From NCBI GenBank assembly GCA_039707465.1, contig CM077648.1, positions 27,965,119 through 28,029,118 of the forward strand: a DNA stretch of 64,000 bases, read 5' to 3'. Under the pieces are notes generated by a model. The model searched no databases. It was not told where the DNA came from and saw only the letters and a list, made by a program, of their open reading frames with translations. Shown here piece after piece: positions 1-11,571 of the stretch (its first letter is position 1; each line of letters starts with the position of its first letter). Position numbers and translations under genes: made by a program. This DNA is from Rhabdophis nuchalis. Taxonomy: Eukaryota > Chordata > Lepidosauria > Squamata > Natricidae.

Positions 1-899
1 AAAGAAAGGAGAAAAGAAAATTAAATCTCCTTTAAAGCTCTGTGCAAAATCTTCAGTGTTGGGACTTTTGCAGCTGCACAAGAAGAAAATCCATTCAAAA
101 ATATAATGCCAGTGTGAATAATCCTTTTCTAGAGTCTTGCTCACAGACTGCTCAAGCTTTGTAAGGTGAACTTGAACTGGGTCATCAGTCTTGCTTTGGT
201 TCCCATCACCCGAGGGCATTCAGCATCTTGACTGTGTTAAAAAGGGAGCAAACAATCCATCAGCAATCCCAGAGCTACTTTCTCAAAGAAAAGGGAAATC
301 AGCATGTGACAGTACATTTGGCTGTGGGGTTTGGCAGATTAAAAGGATACATGACAGCTCACGTGTTCCTGGGGAGATTACGCCCCTTCTTGTTCACAAC
401 TAAGAAGGACAGACACCTATCTATTCTCAAAAAATGTAACCAAGGGACCCAGGCTCTATCTACAGAAGGAAGATACTCTTTTCAACTCATTCTGCGAAAT
501 AGCTAAAATAGAGTAGCTTGGATTTTATTTTATCTGCTTGCATGTTGATAATGTTTGCTTAACAATTTCAAATAAATGGTAAGTAAATCCATGTTTTTGC
601 AGCAAGCATAGGTTAGTAGATACAATCATTTTACAGCAGTGTATCCCAAAAGAGTTTTATAAAATGAAAAGGTTTGTTCCAATCATGAAAAAAATGTTCA
701 TGCACCTATGGAGCCTGGCCCAATTGGGATGAGTAAAGCATGGGTTTACAGGTATACATATAGTCAACAGGACAATACAAGGAATGGACTACATACTGCA
801 ATAAGCCATGGGTTTTTTTGTATGTCTTATTGCTAACAATTGGCTTAGTTTGCATATCTCACCAAGCCAAAATCAATTTCGTTTCTTATTATGCCTTAA
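1..899. other. Gene-free sequence, nothing recognised
   Basis: AT-rich unique-looking DNA. No exon with supporting splice signals, RNA gene or identifiable repeat was seen. Confidence 0.4.
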
Positions 900-1361
900 G
901 TCTAACTCAGGGGTCCCCAACCCCCGGGCTGCGGACCGGTGCCAGTCCGTGGCTTGGTAGGAACCGGGCCGCAGGGCCGGAGAGGAGGAGGAGGGGGCAG
1001 CCCCCTGGGCAGAGCGTGCGGGAGAGCGCAGGCGTGGCTGTTCGCGCCGTTGGAGTGCGGCTCTTCCTCCACCCTCATCGACGGTGGGACTCCTGGGCAC
1101 CGCAGCAGCAGCCCTCCCTACCGGCCGCCGATTCCCTTCCTCCTGCGGAGCCTCCACAGCCGGCATGCCAGCCACTCGTCATCTTCCAGGGGCTGCCGTT
1201 CCTTCCCCCCACCCCCACACACGGAGCCTTCTCAGCTCCTGGAAGGAGCATGAGCGAGCGAACGAGCGACCCAGCGCTGCAGCCGGACGGGCGGGGCAGG
1301 CTAAGGCGAGTGAGCACGGCGGGCCGGGCTGAGGAGGCTCCGCGGGGGGGCGGTGACGACG

Positions 1362-1985
1362 ACAGACAGACAGAGAGAGGCACAGACACAGAGAGAGACA
1401 GGGAGGGAGGGGGGAATCAGAGAGTGACAGACACAGAGAGAGAGGGAGGGAAGGAGAGAAAGAGAGAGACACAGAATGAGTGATTAAGTGCTTGAATGCG
1501 AGACAGACAGACAGACAGACACACACACACACACACATAGAGTGACAGATGGGCGGACAAAGGAGAGAGAGACAGAGAGAGAGAGAGAGAAAGAAAAAGA
1601 GAAAGAAAGAAAAAAAGTGGGAGAGAGAAAGAAAGAGAGAGAGAAAGAGAAAGAAAGACAGAAAGACAGAATGAAGAGACAGAAAGGAAAGAAAGAGAGA
1701 AAAAGAGAGAGGGAAAGAAAAAAGAGAAAGAGAAAGAAAAAGAGAGAAAGAGAGAAAGAGAGAGAAAGAGGGAAAGAAAGAGAAAAAGAGAGAGAGAGAA
1801 AGAGAGAGAGAGAAAGAGAGAGAAAAGAGACAGAAAGAGAGAAAGAGAAAGAAAGAGAAAAAGAGAGAAAGAGGGAAAGAAAGAAAGAGAAAAAGAGAAA
1901 TAAAGAGAGAGAGAGAGAGAGAAAGAGGGGGGAAAAGAAAGAAAGAGAGAAAGAGAGAGAGAGAGAAAGAGGGAAAGATAGAAAG

Positions 1986-2016
<31 letters not shown>

Positions 2017-2098
2017 GAAAGAGGGAAAGAAAGAGACAGAGACAGAGAAAGAAAGAGAGAGAAAGAAAAAGAAAGAAAGAAAGAAAGAAAGAAAGAAC
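1362..2098. repeat. Long GA/GAAA purine tract
   Basis: The plus strand is nearly all A and G for over 500 bases (GAGA and GAAA units), with a short CA stretch near 1520-1537. It sits inside the hAT element and generates long spurious Ser/Phe/Leu reading frames on the minus strand. Confidence 0.9.
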
Positions 2099-2200
2099 TT
2101 ATGACCACAATTGAGCCCAAAAGTTTGGTTGTTAACCAAGACCATTGTTAAGTGAGTTTCACATTTTCCAAGTTGGCCACGCCCACCCAGTCACATGACT
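2094..2200. mobile_element. Fragment of CAGGTAGTC mariner-like repeat
   Basis: ACTTATGACCACAATTGAGC and TTGTTAAGTGAG match the family seen at 20108, 30048 and 44595. Truncated at both ends and embedded in the hAT element. Confidence 0.55.
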
Positions 2201-2287
2201 GCTGAGCCACTCAGCCGGTCCGCAAAACTTTCTTGAAAATGAAACTGGTCCCTGGTGCAAAAAAGGTTGGGGACCCCTGGTCTAACT

Positions 2288-2861
2288 GCAATGCATGAAC
2301 CTAGTCGTTGCTTTTTTTGCATTTTGAAAATGAGGAGCTATCTGAATAAGCTGTATGCATTAATATTACATAGGCCTTCTCAATTACCTGTACTCCATTT
2401 TTTTTATATTCTTCGGATTCATGTTCTTTGTTGTGTTGTTATGACTTCACTTATAATTGAATCTCTAAAATATTTAATTAACTGTAGCTATTAAACTATG
2501 ATAGTTTCAGAAAGATTTATATAATTTGAATGAATATATATATATAAAGTGTTATGTCAAAGCACCTGGTAAGCCCAAATATGGGAGGGAGCAAACTGCT
2601 TCCCTTTTGCCTTTCAGCTCCACCCTAGGAGGCTTCCAGGCAGAAAACCATTTTTGTGTTTTGTGCTGATAAATAAATAAAGGGAGACTAGTATAGATCT
2701 ATTTCAAGCTATTTAGCTTTAATCAGCTAGACATACCCTTACTGGGATTCGAACCTGGGCTGTTTGATTCATCCACCAAATTAGGAAAGAATAAACAAAT
2801 GACTTTTATCTCTGTTGAAATCTAATTAGAGTGAGACTGAATTGAGTGTGGTCAAAATGTA
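2288..2861. other. Gene-free sequence with a fragment of an unclassified repeat
   Basis: Mostly unique AT-rich DNA. At about 2666-2700, AATAAAGGGAGACTAGTATA resembles the palindromic repeat at 15012-15115. Confidence 0.4.
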
Positions 2862-3075
2862 GCAATAGCAATAGCACTTAGACTTATATTCCCTGTCATA
2901 GTGCTTTACAGCACTTTATGATCAGTTTACAAATGCCAGCATATTGCCCCCAATAATCTGGGTCCTCAGTTTACCAAACTCAGAAGGATGGAAGGCTGAG
3001 TCAACCTTGAGTTGGTTAGGATCGAATTCCTGGCTGTGGGCAGTTACCCTGCAATACTGCATTATAACACCACAC
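2862..3075 (-). mobile_element. tRNA-derived SINE, minus orientation
   Basis: Same family as the SINE at 48624-48862, reversed. The tail-side AGCAATAGCAATAGCACTTA is on the left and GGCTGAGTCAACCTTGAG lies in the body. Confidence 0.7.
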
Positions 3076-3197
3076 CCCGCACACACACCAGTTTTGTATC
3101 CTCTACATGTAGGAAATGCCACAGAGAACATTTCACCCACTCTGATGACATAGCACCCACTGTATGTTCCCAGCACAGAGGCCAAGAGAGTGCAAAT

Positions 3198-4185
3198 ACA
3201 ATAATACAATAATACAATAGCAGAGTTGGAACGGACCTTGTAGGTCTTCTAGGCCAACCCCCTGCGTGGGCAGGAACCTTATACCATTTCAGACAAATGG
3301 CTATCTAATATCTTTTTAAAGGCTTCCAGGGTTGGGGCATTCACAACTTCTGGAGGCAAGCTGTTCCAGAGGTTAATTGTTCTAACTGTCAGGAAATTTC
3401 TCCTTAGTTCTAAGTTGCTTCTCTCCTTGATTAGTTTCCACCCATTGCTTCTTGTCCTGCCCCCAGGTGCCTTGGAGAATAGTTTGACTCCCTCTTCTTT
3501 GTGGCACCCTCTGAGATATCGGAACACTGCTATCATGTCTCCCCTGGTCCTTCTCTTCATCAAACTAGACATACCCAGTTCCTGCAACCGTTCTTCATAT
3601 GTTTTAGCCTCCAGTCCCCTAATCATCTTGGTTGCTCTTCTCTGCACTCTTTCCAGAGTCTCCACGTCTTTTCTACATCGTGGCGACCAAAACTGTATGC
3701 AGTATTCCAAGTGTGGCCTTACCAAGACACTATACAGTGGCATTAACACTTCATGTGATCTAGATTCTATCCCTCTGTTTATGCAGCCTAGAAATGTGTT
3801 GGCTTTTTTGGCAGCTGCTGCACACTGCTGGCTCATATTTAAATGGTTGTCCACTAGGATTCCAAGATCCCTCTCACAGTTGCTACTATTGAGCAAGGTA
3901 CCACCTATACTGTATCTGTGCATTTTGTTTTTCTTGCCTAAATGTAGAACCTTACTTTTTTCACAATTGAATTTCATTTTATTAGATAGTGCCCAATGTT
4001 CAAGTTCGTCAAGATCCTTCTGTATCTTAAGCCTGTCTTCTGGAGTGTTGGCTATTCCTGCCAGCTTGGTGTCATCTGCAAATTTGATGAGTTCCCCATT
4101 TATCCCCTCATCCAAATCATTGATGAAATGGTTGCCCATCTGTGTTCCTAGTCCTGCATTCTGGGACAACTGTAGGATTCTAGTT
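3198..4185 (-). mobile_element. CR1 LINE, 5'-truncated, RT and C-terminal part
   Basis: Minus-strand open frame 3279-4169 (296 codons) with INDLDEGINGELIKFADDTKL (catalytic FADD), [36 protein letters not shown] and [11 protein letters not shown], all typical of the CR1 reverse transcriptase. It ends in an AATAC-type tandem tail (about 3200-3222). No stop interrupts the retained part, so it is fairly young. Close relative of the copy at 50849-51520. Confidence 0.9.
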
Positions 4186-4224
4186 GAGTCCTATCATCTC
4201 CTGCCGTCTTCATACAACCATTTG

Positions 4225-4322
4225 TCTGTAATAGGGTAGGATATAGAGTTTCCTGCTTGAGCAGGGGGTTGCACTAGAAGACCTGCAAAGCTCCTTCCAA
4301 CTCTGTTATTCGGTTATTCACT
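4225..4322 (+). mobile_element. CR1 3' end fragment, plus orientation
   Basis: GGGTTGCACTAGAAGACCTG and CTTCCAACTCTGTTATTC are the CR1 3' terminus, pointing opposite to the adjacent copy at 3198-4185. Confidence 0.7.
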
Positions 4323-4543
4323 TTTTTGCACAATTTTCTCTGTTTAAAACTTTAAAACTCTTTTCTTTTACAAACTTAATGGCCAGTTTATCATCCTTCA
4401 TATTTTTTAGGCCTGAATCCTTCTTAAAATATGTTATCCAGACCTACATTTGGACAAAGTTGTATCTGAAATCAGTTACTTTTATTACTTCAGCAATATA
4501 TTTGGCTACTGTGTAGTGATCTCTTTAAGTGTGATCTCTAAGT

Positions 4544-4783
4544 CGGAGGTCCCCAACCCCCACGGCCAGTACTGGGCTGTGGATGATTGGGAACTGGGCA
4601 AGGGAAGTGGCAGCTGAGTGTACAAAACTCCATTTGTGCAAATGGAGCTTTGCACGCAAGTGTCCACCACTTGCACAAATGGAGTTGCACGCATACGCAT
4701 GCACTTGCCACTTGCACAGAACTATCCCCTGTTCCACTGCCACTGGCGGCTGGTCCACAGACCCAAAATATTGGGGACTGCTA
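4544..4783. mobile_element. hAT-type MITE
   Basis: Ends GGTCCCCAACCC and TTGGGGAC in inverted arrangement. Flanks CTCTAAGT (4536-4543) and CTTTAAGT (4784-4791) match at 7 of 8 bases. It shares an internal core (GCACAAATGGAGTTGCA) with copies at 40203 and 54840. Confidence 0.7.
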
Positions 4784-4791
4784 CTTTAAGT

Positions 4792-5100
4792 TGTAGAATG
4801 CAGAATCGCTATAAACAGACCCCTCTGTTCAGCCACTCAAAAATAATTGGCTTCTTATTGAGCAAAAAGGCAAACACTCCTAATAGATGTGGCTTAATAG
4901 TCAGTTTGATCATCCCTTGCTAGAAGTTCATCCAGTGAGTACTTTCTAGTTAGCCGAAAACTGTGATTTTTATAACTCAGCCACAGTTGCTCACCCAACA
5001 AGCCATGGCTTTGTATGATGGATGAATTGTTTTCAATTATAGAATGATTTGCTTCAAAAGTCTGCACAGCAGAGTTAAATATGTCATATTAAATTAACTG
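4792..5100. other. Gene-free sequence, nothing recognised
   Basis: AT-rich, no exon or clear repeat. Confidence 0.4.
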
Positions 5101-5575
5101 ACTATGCTTATAGTTGCGCATGGGGTTAATTTCTCGGGGCCTAGTTATATGCGAGACCACCTCCTGCCCCATACATCCCTCAGACCGATACGCTCCCACA
5201 GAGAGGGCCTCCTCAGGGTGCCGTCGGCTGGACAATGCCGACTGGCGACACCCAGGGGAAGAGCCTTCTCTGTGGCTGGGCCAGCCCTCTGGAACGACCT
5301 ACCCCCTGAACTCCGCACCATCTCTGACCTCCGCCTCTTCCGCAAGTGTCTGAAGACACATTTATTCCATCTAGCCGGCCTAGCGTAACCCCCTGTATTG
5401 ACCATTAGACAGTTTTAAATTTGGGATTTTAATTCGGTTTTTAGCACAGGTTTTACTAGAATAAGTTTTTAAATTTTATATGTTTTGTATGTATTTTAAC
5501 ATTCCTGTGCGCCGCCCTGGGTCCGTTTGGAGAAGGGCGGGATATAAATTTAATAAAATAAAATAAAATAAAAAA
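5101..5575 (+). mobile_element. L2 LINE 3' end fragment
   Basis: Encodes [18 protein letters not shown] and [20 protein letters not shown], the C-terminus of the L2 protein, followed by the L2 3' UTR (GCCGCCCTGGGTCC, GGGATATAAAT) and an A-rich tail. The open frame is intact to its stop. Confidence 0.88.
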
Positions 5576-5631
5576 AAATAATTTGGACTGACTTTAGCTC
5601 AGAATATTAATCCAGCTAGTTTATAAACTAG

Positions 5632-5860
5632 CACGGTGATGGTTAACCTTTTCGGCATCAAGTGCCAAAACTGGAGTGTGCCAGAGTGCCAGGACCCAGA
5701 AGAGGTCAGCTGGCTGGAATGCATTTACACTGGAACAGCTGGCCGGTGCACATGCATGCAACGGAACCCGGAAGAGCAACTGGTGACGGTGCATGTGCCG
5801 CCCACAGAGAGGTCTCTGTGTGCCACCTCTGACACATGTGCCATAGGTTCACCATCACGG
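5632..5860. mobile_element. hAT-type MITE (GTGATGG ends)
   Basis: Inverted ends GGTGATGGTTAACC and GGTTCACCATCACG. Related to the elements at 11572 and 15666. The flanking duplication is degraded (AACTAG on both sides). Confidence 0.65.
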
Positions 5861-7093
5861 AACTAGGGCATTAACTTTTATGAGTTATTCAAGCCACATA
5901 TTGAATAAATATGGCGAATTGAAACTAAGGCTTGATGTGATATATAAAGCCCACCATATGAAAAGTGGGGATACAACAGGACTAACGACTACTGTAGCCT
6001 GGCTCCAGATATCTGGCCATCTGATTAGTTGCCTTTAGGAGCACAATGTTAAATTAAACACTCACGGGTGTGATTTTTCTGTTCTTAATTTTCAAATAAT
6101 GTCTTTAAGGTCAGATACATTTCTCTAACAGCCCTCAGTGGCAGCAGCTGTTTTTGCATTCTGTTTACTTCATTGTATGTTTAATCATCCTCTCGTCCAA
6201 TGCATCAATTGGCATTTTCATTTAGTTACACCAGTTGCCCTCTGCTGCCACGTGAGAAGTTGCTTTGTCCCCCTCCTTTTACACTAGTTGATCACGTTGG
6301 AGCTAGAGTAGCACTGACCGATGTTCCTGAAGCTGGTGGTAGATGAGAGGTGCTGCTCCCCTTAGACTGCAGCATCATGTTAATCAGAGCTGATTTGTAA
6401 ACGGCGTCACCCCTCCTACCCCCATCAATGGCACAGATGCTGCTTTGTGCTGCCTGAGACCAAGCAGCTATTAACAGCAAATCCAGCGAGGGAAATTAAT
6501 GAAAGACTCTACTAATAAAAGGCAGCTCAAGACAGCCAAATCAACTTGCTCCGAGCAGTAATTAACTTTTAGAAAAAGCTCATGAAGGTAAATATTCCAT
6601 CATCAGTAGTCCATGCTGTCTTGCCTCTCTCTTTAAAAAAAAAAAAAAATTAATAGGAGGGAGGAAGCAAAAGATAGAAAAAAGAAAAGCGAAATATAAC
6701 TACTGAGATTCCAAGACCGAAGAATAATGCTCAATTAGTTGCTGCAATTCTCCTCTCATTTGAAGTTTCTGGCACAGAATACATGCAACAATAATTAAGA
6801 CACTAAAAAAAAAAATACGACCCACAAGTAATTAAAATGGTTAGGAAATAAGCAAAACCTCATATACCCTTTAATATCAATATATGCACCACCACATTAC
6901 ATGTTTTGTTTTTCTTCTTCTGCCTGGAAGATCATTTTTGTATAACCACAACCATTTCTTATGAATTTAAATATTCATACCCACAAATGCATTTATACAG
7001 TGTTGCATCGTTCAGTTTGAACAGTCATCATTCCTTCTAGTGAAGCTTCAGCAAGCAATTTCCCTTAGATGGAGTGGAGACTTAGAAAGGTAG
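5861..7093. other. Unique intergenic DNA with candidate enhancer
   Basis: No repeat from 6040 to about 7030. The part at 6060-6620 is less AT-biased than its flanks and carries CAGCTG (6145-6150), CACGTG (6249-6254), ATTAAT (6495-6500) and TAATTAA (6559-6565). It may be conserved regulatory DNA of the NEUROG2 domain; unproven. Confidence 0.3.
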
Positions 7094-7101
7094 CACCAAG
7101 G

Positions 7102-7602
7102 CAGTGGTGGGTTCCAGATCCCATTGCAATTGGTACAGCGCAATGGGCATCCACCACATGAATGCACATACACATGAATGCTCCGTGATGCCTCCGCGAT
7201 GCTCCAGCTGCCCGGTAGAGCGTCGCACAGGCACCATATAATAATAATAATAATAATTTTAATTTGTTGACCGCTCCCTCTCCCCAAAGGGACTCGGAGC
7301 GGTGCACAGGGAAAACTAAAACAATAAATATACAAACACATTAAAAACAAATTAAACATATACCTGTGCTAAAATACCCCATTAACATACTAAAATTCCC
7401 AGTTAAAACAACTAAAACCCCATAGAGAGAGACTACCCTATGCTCGGTGTGCATGTACGGAAGCCCCGGACAGCTCAAATACAGGTAAGGATCATGGGTG
7501 GGCAGGTGGGTCCTCCGGAGCACTGTACCAGAATGGTACTTGGTGCTCCCAGCAGGCACTGGTACATCGATACCAGGGCGTACCGGTCGTAACCCACCAA
7601 TG
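7102..7602. mobile_element. hAT-type element with nested L2 fragment
   Basis: Ends CAGTGGTGGGTT and AACCCACCAATG, with a perfect 8-bp target duplication CACCAAGG at 7094-7101 and 7603-7610. An L2 3' end in minus orientation (about 7235-7440, with GGGACTCGGAGCGGTGCACA) is inserted inside. Confidence 0.82.
7235..7440 (-). mobile_element. L2 LINE 3' UTR fragment, minus
   Basis: Tail (ATA/ATT repeat) at the left, then the L2 3' UTR box in reverse (CCCTCTCCCCAAAGGGACTC). Inserted in the hAT element. Confidence 0.7.
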
Positions 7603-7610
7603 CACCAAGG

Positions 7611-8049
7611 ATCTGGATCGCCAACCTGACACAATATTTTACTTAGCATCTACCAGACTCCGTCTTCATTTTAGTGGGGGAAAATGGGTAATTACAGGAT
7701 GCTAAGCAACAGACCCATTCACAATTTATTTTCAAGGATGCTTATGGATCCTACATATACCCCAGAATTACAAACTGCATTGATTTTGTTCACACATTCG
7801 GCTAAGCTGACACTGAAAGCCACTTCCACTCTGTGAAACTTTCCAATAACTTTTAGCTTCATACTTCTTGGGCTTCAGGAAAATGGTAAAGAGCTCCCTG
7901 CTCCACCTTGTATGGGAAAAGATGTGTTATGAACTAAAAGTGAGTTCATGGGCATGTGACATTTGCATTTTAAAAATTGTATTGTTATATACATCTACTT
8001 TATGCTGATATGTTCATAATTTTAATACCTTCAGAAAGAGTAGCATACA
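7611..8049. other. Gene-free sequence, nothing recognised
   Basis: Unique-looking AT-rich DNA. Confidence 0.35.
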
Positions 8050-8150
8050 AGTAAAAAGGGAGGGAGGGAGGTTGAGAGGAGGGAGGTTGGGAGGGAGGAA
8101 GGAAGGAAGGAAGGAAGGAAGGAAGGAAGGAAGGAAGGAAGGAAGGAAGG
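8050..8150. repeat. GGAA microsatellite
   Basis: GGGA/GGTT-like units followed by about 13 copies of GGAA. Confidence 0.95.
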
Positions 8151-10084
8151 AGAAATGTTTGAAAAATTTCCCTCATCAGAGCTTCTTTGACAAATTACAT
8201 CTTTGTATATCTTTTTGTCTGCCATGCTTGTAGTTTTCACTGGCTACTGCCTAATAAATCTCACACTACCTTGAGTCTGGGTATTGTGTCAAATAATAGT
8301 TCAGATAACACCCATCACCCCCAAACAAAGTTTCTCTTCTTACTTCCTTACACATGTTTAGAAGGGTAACTTATGAAATAAGTCTTCGTTTCAGCACCAG
8401 CTTCCATATCTATATCATGGAGGTAATTTACTTAGAATGGTTACAATATTCACAGATTACCCTACAAATGCTCCTACAATATTTCTGGATCATTAACAGC
8501 ATTGCAGCCATGCATGCAGATATGATGAGTGGACAAGAGTGATTTATTCTGAAATTTAGTTAATTGATTATGAAATTTATTTGTTGTCCATCTCGTATCC
8601 CACAATTCTGGATAAAATTGTTAAGGGTTGAAAAATAATTTAAATGCCCAAAGTCACCAGGAGTAATATGGCCAATCTTGAAATCTTCAGCCATTCTTTC
8701 AGTCCAGTCTACGAGATAATATCCAAATTGGATGACTTTTTATTTTTAAATAAAAAACCAGAAAGGAAAATAAAAACCGCCTCGGATTAATTGTCAGTGC
8801 AAAATGGAATTTCAGGCATATTCTTATTCCGACAGTTCCTGCCGATCTGAGAGGCAGTGAAAGACACCACAAATCAGGTTTTGCTTGTGAAGGATATTGA
8901 GAAATAAAGAATAAGAGTAATGTTTTGGCTGTGCTTATGTGTTTTAAAGGGCAAAGCTTAAGAGTGTATTCTTTAGCTTTGAATTTCTTGACTGGGCAGA
9001 ATTCTCTACGTTATTGTCCATATCTAAGAAAATACGATTAGGGGACACAGTTCTGTTCTGCCCTTCAACGGTGTGATTGTGTTGCTGAGCGCAGCTGTTC
9101 GGAGCCGCTTGCCACCAAATCAAAACCTCCCCAATAAGGCTCTGATGATGCTTGCCTAGAAAACAGAGGCTTAGCTCCCATTTAACTGTCAGCCTTGCTC
9201 CTGGCTCCGTTTTATTCCTTCACGCTGAGTTTATCTGATTACTTCAGTCAAGTGAAACAGAAGGCCAGTTGACATTGTCAAGTCAAGCTTCAATCAAAAA
9301 TGTGTGGCGGACGATCATCAAGTATTTCATGAACGGGCAGAAATAAGCTTCTGAAGAACACCAAGATAGTCTGAATAGAGCTGGTGCCATACACATTTCT
9401 GTCATGCAAACAAATGCAGAGTAAGTGCTGATGTGCACCAGCTCCTCTTAGCCTGAATTCTGCAGGCAACGTCTTTCTAAAGATTTCCATAGTTTAGTCC
9501 AAAGTATGTTTACTTGGAATTAAGTCCCTCTATGCTAAATAGGATTGACTCTCTACTAAGTATGTGTTTAGGTTGCAGCCTGAGGGTTCAATCTTATGAA
9601 ACAAGGATGTGCAAATGTTTTCGAGATAAGATCACATTAGCTTTCAGGTTGCCATGTTGGGGTGGGGGGGAACTCAATTCAAAATCAGATGGGGCCAGAA
9701 TAAAAATTATCAGAATGTCAAATTGTAAAAGGTTTCTCTGAATTGGTTTTGGGGGGGTGGGGGCGAACAGCAATCTTGTCTTTGAAAAGGTTTCTTTTCC
9801 CATGTTTTGTGTGTTTATTATTATATTAAAGTATTGAGGGGAAGAAACTTATTGTCATACATATTGGAACTACATCAATCAATTATGTAATTTGAGATAT
9901 ACTATTTCAGAAGGTGGTTGAAAGTGTCTATGCACTATGAAAGAAATGTTACCGATAAAGAAGTTAATGATGGATTGGCATATTAATGTGCACTAATTCC
10001 TCTGATCGACTGCAAACAGGCTCCGTCTTGGAGCTAGCCTAATTAAGAGTTATACTGGATGATTTGGGCAGCATGATAAATCTT
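8151..10084. other. Unique gene-free DNA
   Basis: No repeat family identified. 8960-9300 is GC-balanced and carries a CAGCTG E-box and CAATAAGG/GATGATGC motifs; it may be conserved noncoding DNA. No reading frame has support. Confidence 0.3.
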
Positions 10085-10092
10085 GGTTAGAA

Positions 10093-10227
10093 CAGGGGTC
10101 TCCAACCTTTGCAATTTTAAGTCTGAAGGACTTCAGCTCTCAGACTTCTCCAGCCAGCTTTGCTGGCTGGAGAAGTCTGGGAGCTGAAGTCCATCAGACT
10201 TAAAGTTGCAAAAGTTGGAGACCCCTG
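10093..10227. mobile_element. Palindromic hAT MITE
   Basis: 135 bases, nearly perfect inverted repeat around TCCAGCCAGCTTTGCTGGCTGG. Ends CAGGGGTCTCCAAC and GTTGGAGACCCCTG. Perfect target duplication GGTTAGAA at 10085-10092 and 10228-10235. Confidence 0.9.
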
Positions 10228-10235
10228 GGTTAGAA

Positions 10236-10820
10236 GAATCAGCTAAAAAATTTCTGATGGAGAAAAATAGTGCATTGAGTTCCTGTGGCACAACTATTCA
10301 AACCACAGTTGTCTCTGTCTGCATGTGCAGCGTCTTAAAACTGATAGTAAAAACTATTGCATGGCCGATACCACGTTTTCTAAAGCCCATCTCACCTTTG
10401 GTCTCGAGAAACAAGGAATGGCGTCATCTGAATTAATACATGCGACTTCTTCATGCATAACTTTTAAGACCATTCCACTGTTGTTTATCTTTTTACAAAG
10501 TTATGTAAAATTAATGATCAAACTACCCTTGACAAACATATCAATTCAAATAATTATGATTCAAGGGATGACTAAATTAACCATATGTGATTTAATGTAA
10601 TGCACTAGAAATCGTAGAACTGTGTGGAAGAGTTGATGGAGTATAAATATTTTTAATTAATGTTTAACTGATGGCCTATCATCTCTGGATTGTGTGCAAG
10701 TCTCCAAAAGGCTTCCATCAGAGGCTCCAAATATTACACAATCAAAATTCAATGGGAATTTTCTGATGTTCAAAAGTATGAAAAGTACGGTGTCTTTTTA
10801 AAGCAAACTAAACTTTAAAT
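10236..10820. other. Gene-free sequence, nothing recognised
   Basis: AT-rich unique DNA without a supported exon or repeat. Confidence 0.35.
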
Positions 10821-11016
10821 AAAGATGTGGTGGCTCAATGGCTAAAACGCTGAGCTTATCGATCAGAAGATTGGCAGTTCATGCTGACCACATGACCACG
10901 GAGTCGTCTTCGGACAGTGCTGGCTCTTCGGCTTTGAAAGGGAGATGAGCACTGTTCCTTGAGTCAGGAATGACTAGCACATATGTGCAAGCGGAATCTT
11001 TGCCTTTACCTTTAAA
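10821..11016 (+). mobile_element. Sauria-type SINE, internally deleted
   Basis: tRNA-like head (GGTGGCTCAATGGCTAAAAC) and 3' end (ACATATGTGCAAG, then CTTTGCCTTTACCTTT). The middle is missing compared with the copy at 20648. This SINE is restricted to squamates. Confidence 0.85.
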
Positions 11017-11571
11017 CCTTAAATAATAATGTTAAATTCTGCAAGAGCAAAACTTACCCAGCATTCACAGCCCACACACATTATCAGTGTGTAATTACTA
11101 TTCCCTCTGCATCTTTTGCTTATAGCGGGAGGGGGGGGGAGCAAAAATCCAAACAAAATCCATATTATTACATCAGAATCATGAGATTGTAAAGTGACTG
11201 TAGTTTTGTTCTTCTCAGCACACTTTTTGGTAATTTGAGTGGTGTGTGGTGGTAAAGCAGCTTTTCCCAACTTGATTTTTCCAGACACATTGGGACAAAA
11301 ACTGGTCCAAATTATTCTTGCCAGCTAGGAATTTTCACTGTAGGGACTCCCATAACTAGAGATTGGCAGGGTGGCTAAAGCTATGGTAGTAGCGCTATCA
11401 TATATGGGCTGAAAAATAATCACATCCACACTAGATAGAAGTAAAGAGTTATCTAAAATTTCAAACTTTTTGTTCTCATCTAGTAGCCCCATGGATTTGG
11501 CAATTTAGTGCTAAGCATATGCTAGAAATCCTCTTGGAACCATCATTCATTGGAGAAGAGCATGTTTAGGA
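11017..11571. other. Gene-free sequence, nothing recognised
   Basis: No repeat or exon identified. Confidence 0.35.

Larger units (their letters stand above)
908..2279. mobile_element. hAT-type nonautonomous DNA transposon, expanded internally
   Basis: Inverted ends (CAGGGGTCCCCAACC on the left; its complement GGTTGGGGACCCCTG on the right) are flanked by a perfect 8-bp target duplication, GTCTAACT, at 900-907 and 2280-2287. The GC-rich left part is followed by about 730 bases of purine repeat and a mariner-like fragment (2094-2200), so much of the length is secondary. Confidence 0.85.

Noticed and set aside
1179..2120. Long minus-strand open frames rich in Ser, Phe and Leu
   Set aside because: They are translations of the GA/GAAA purine tract. 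No start context, splice signal or domain.
3415..4239. 274-codon plus-strand open frame
   Set aside because: Antisense of the CR1 reverse-transcriptase copy; the minus strand carries the conserved RT motifs.
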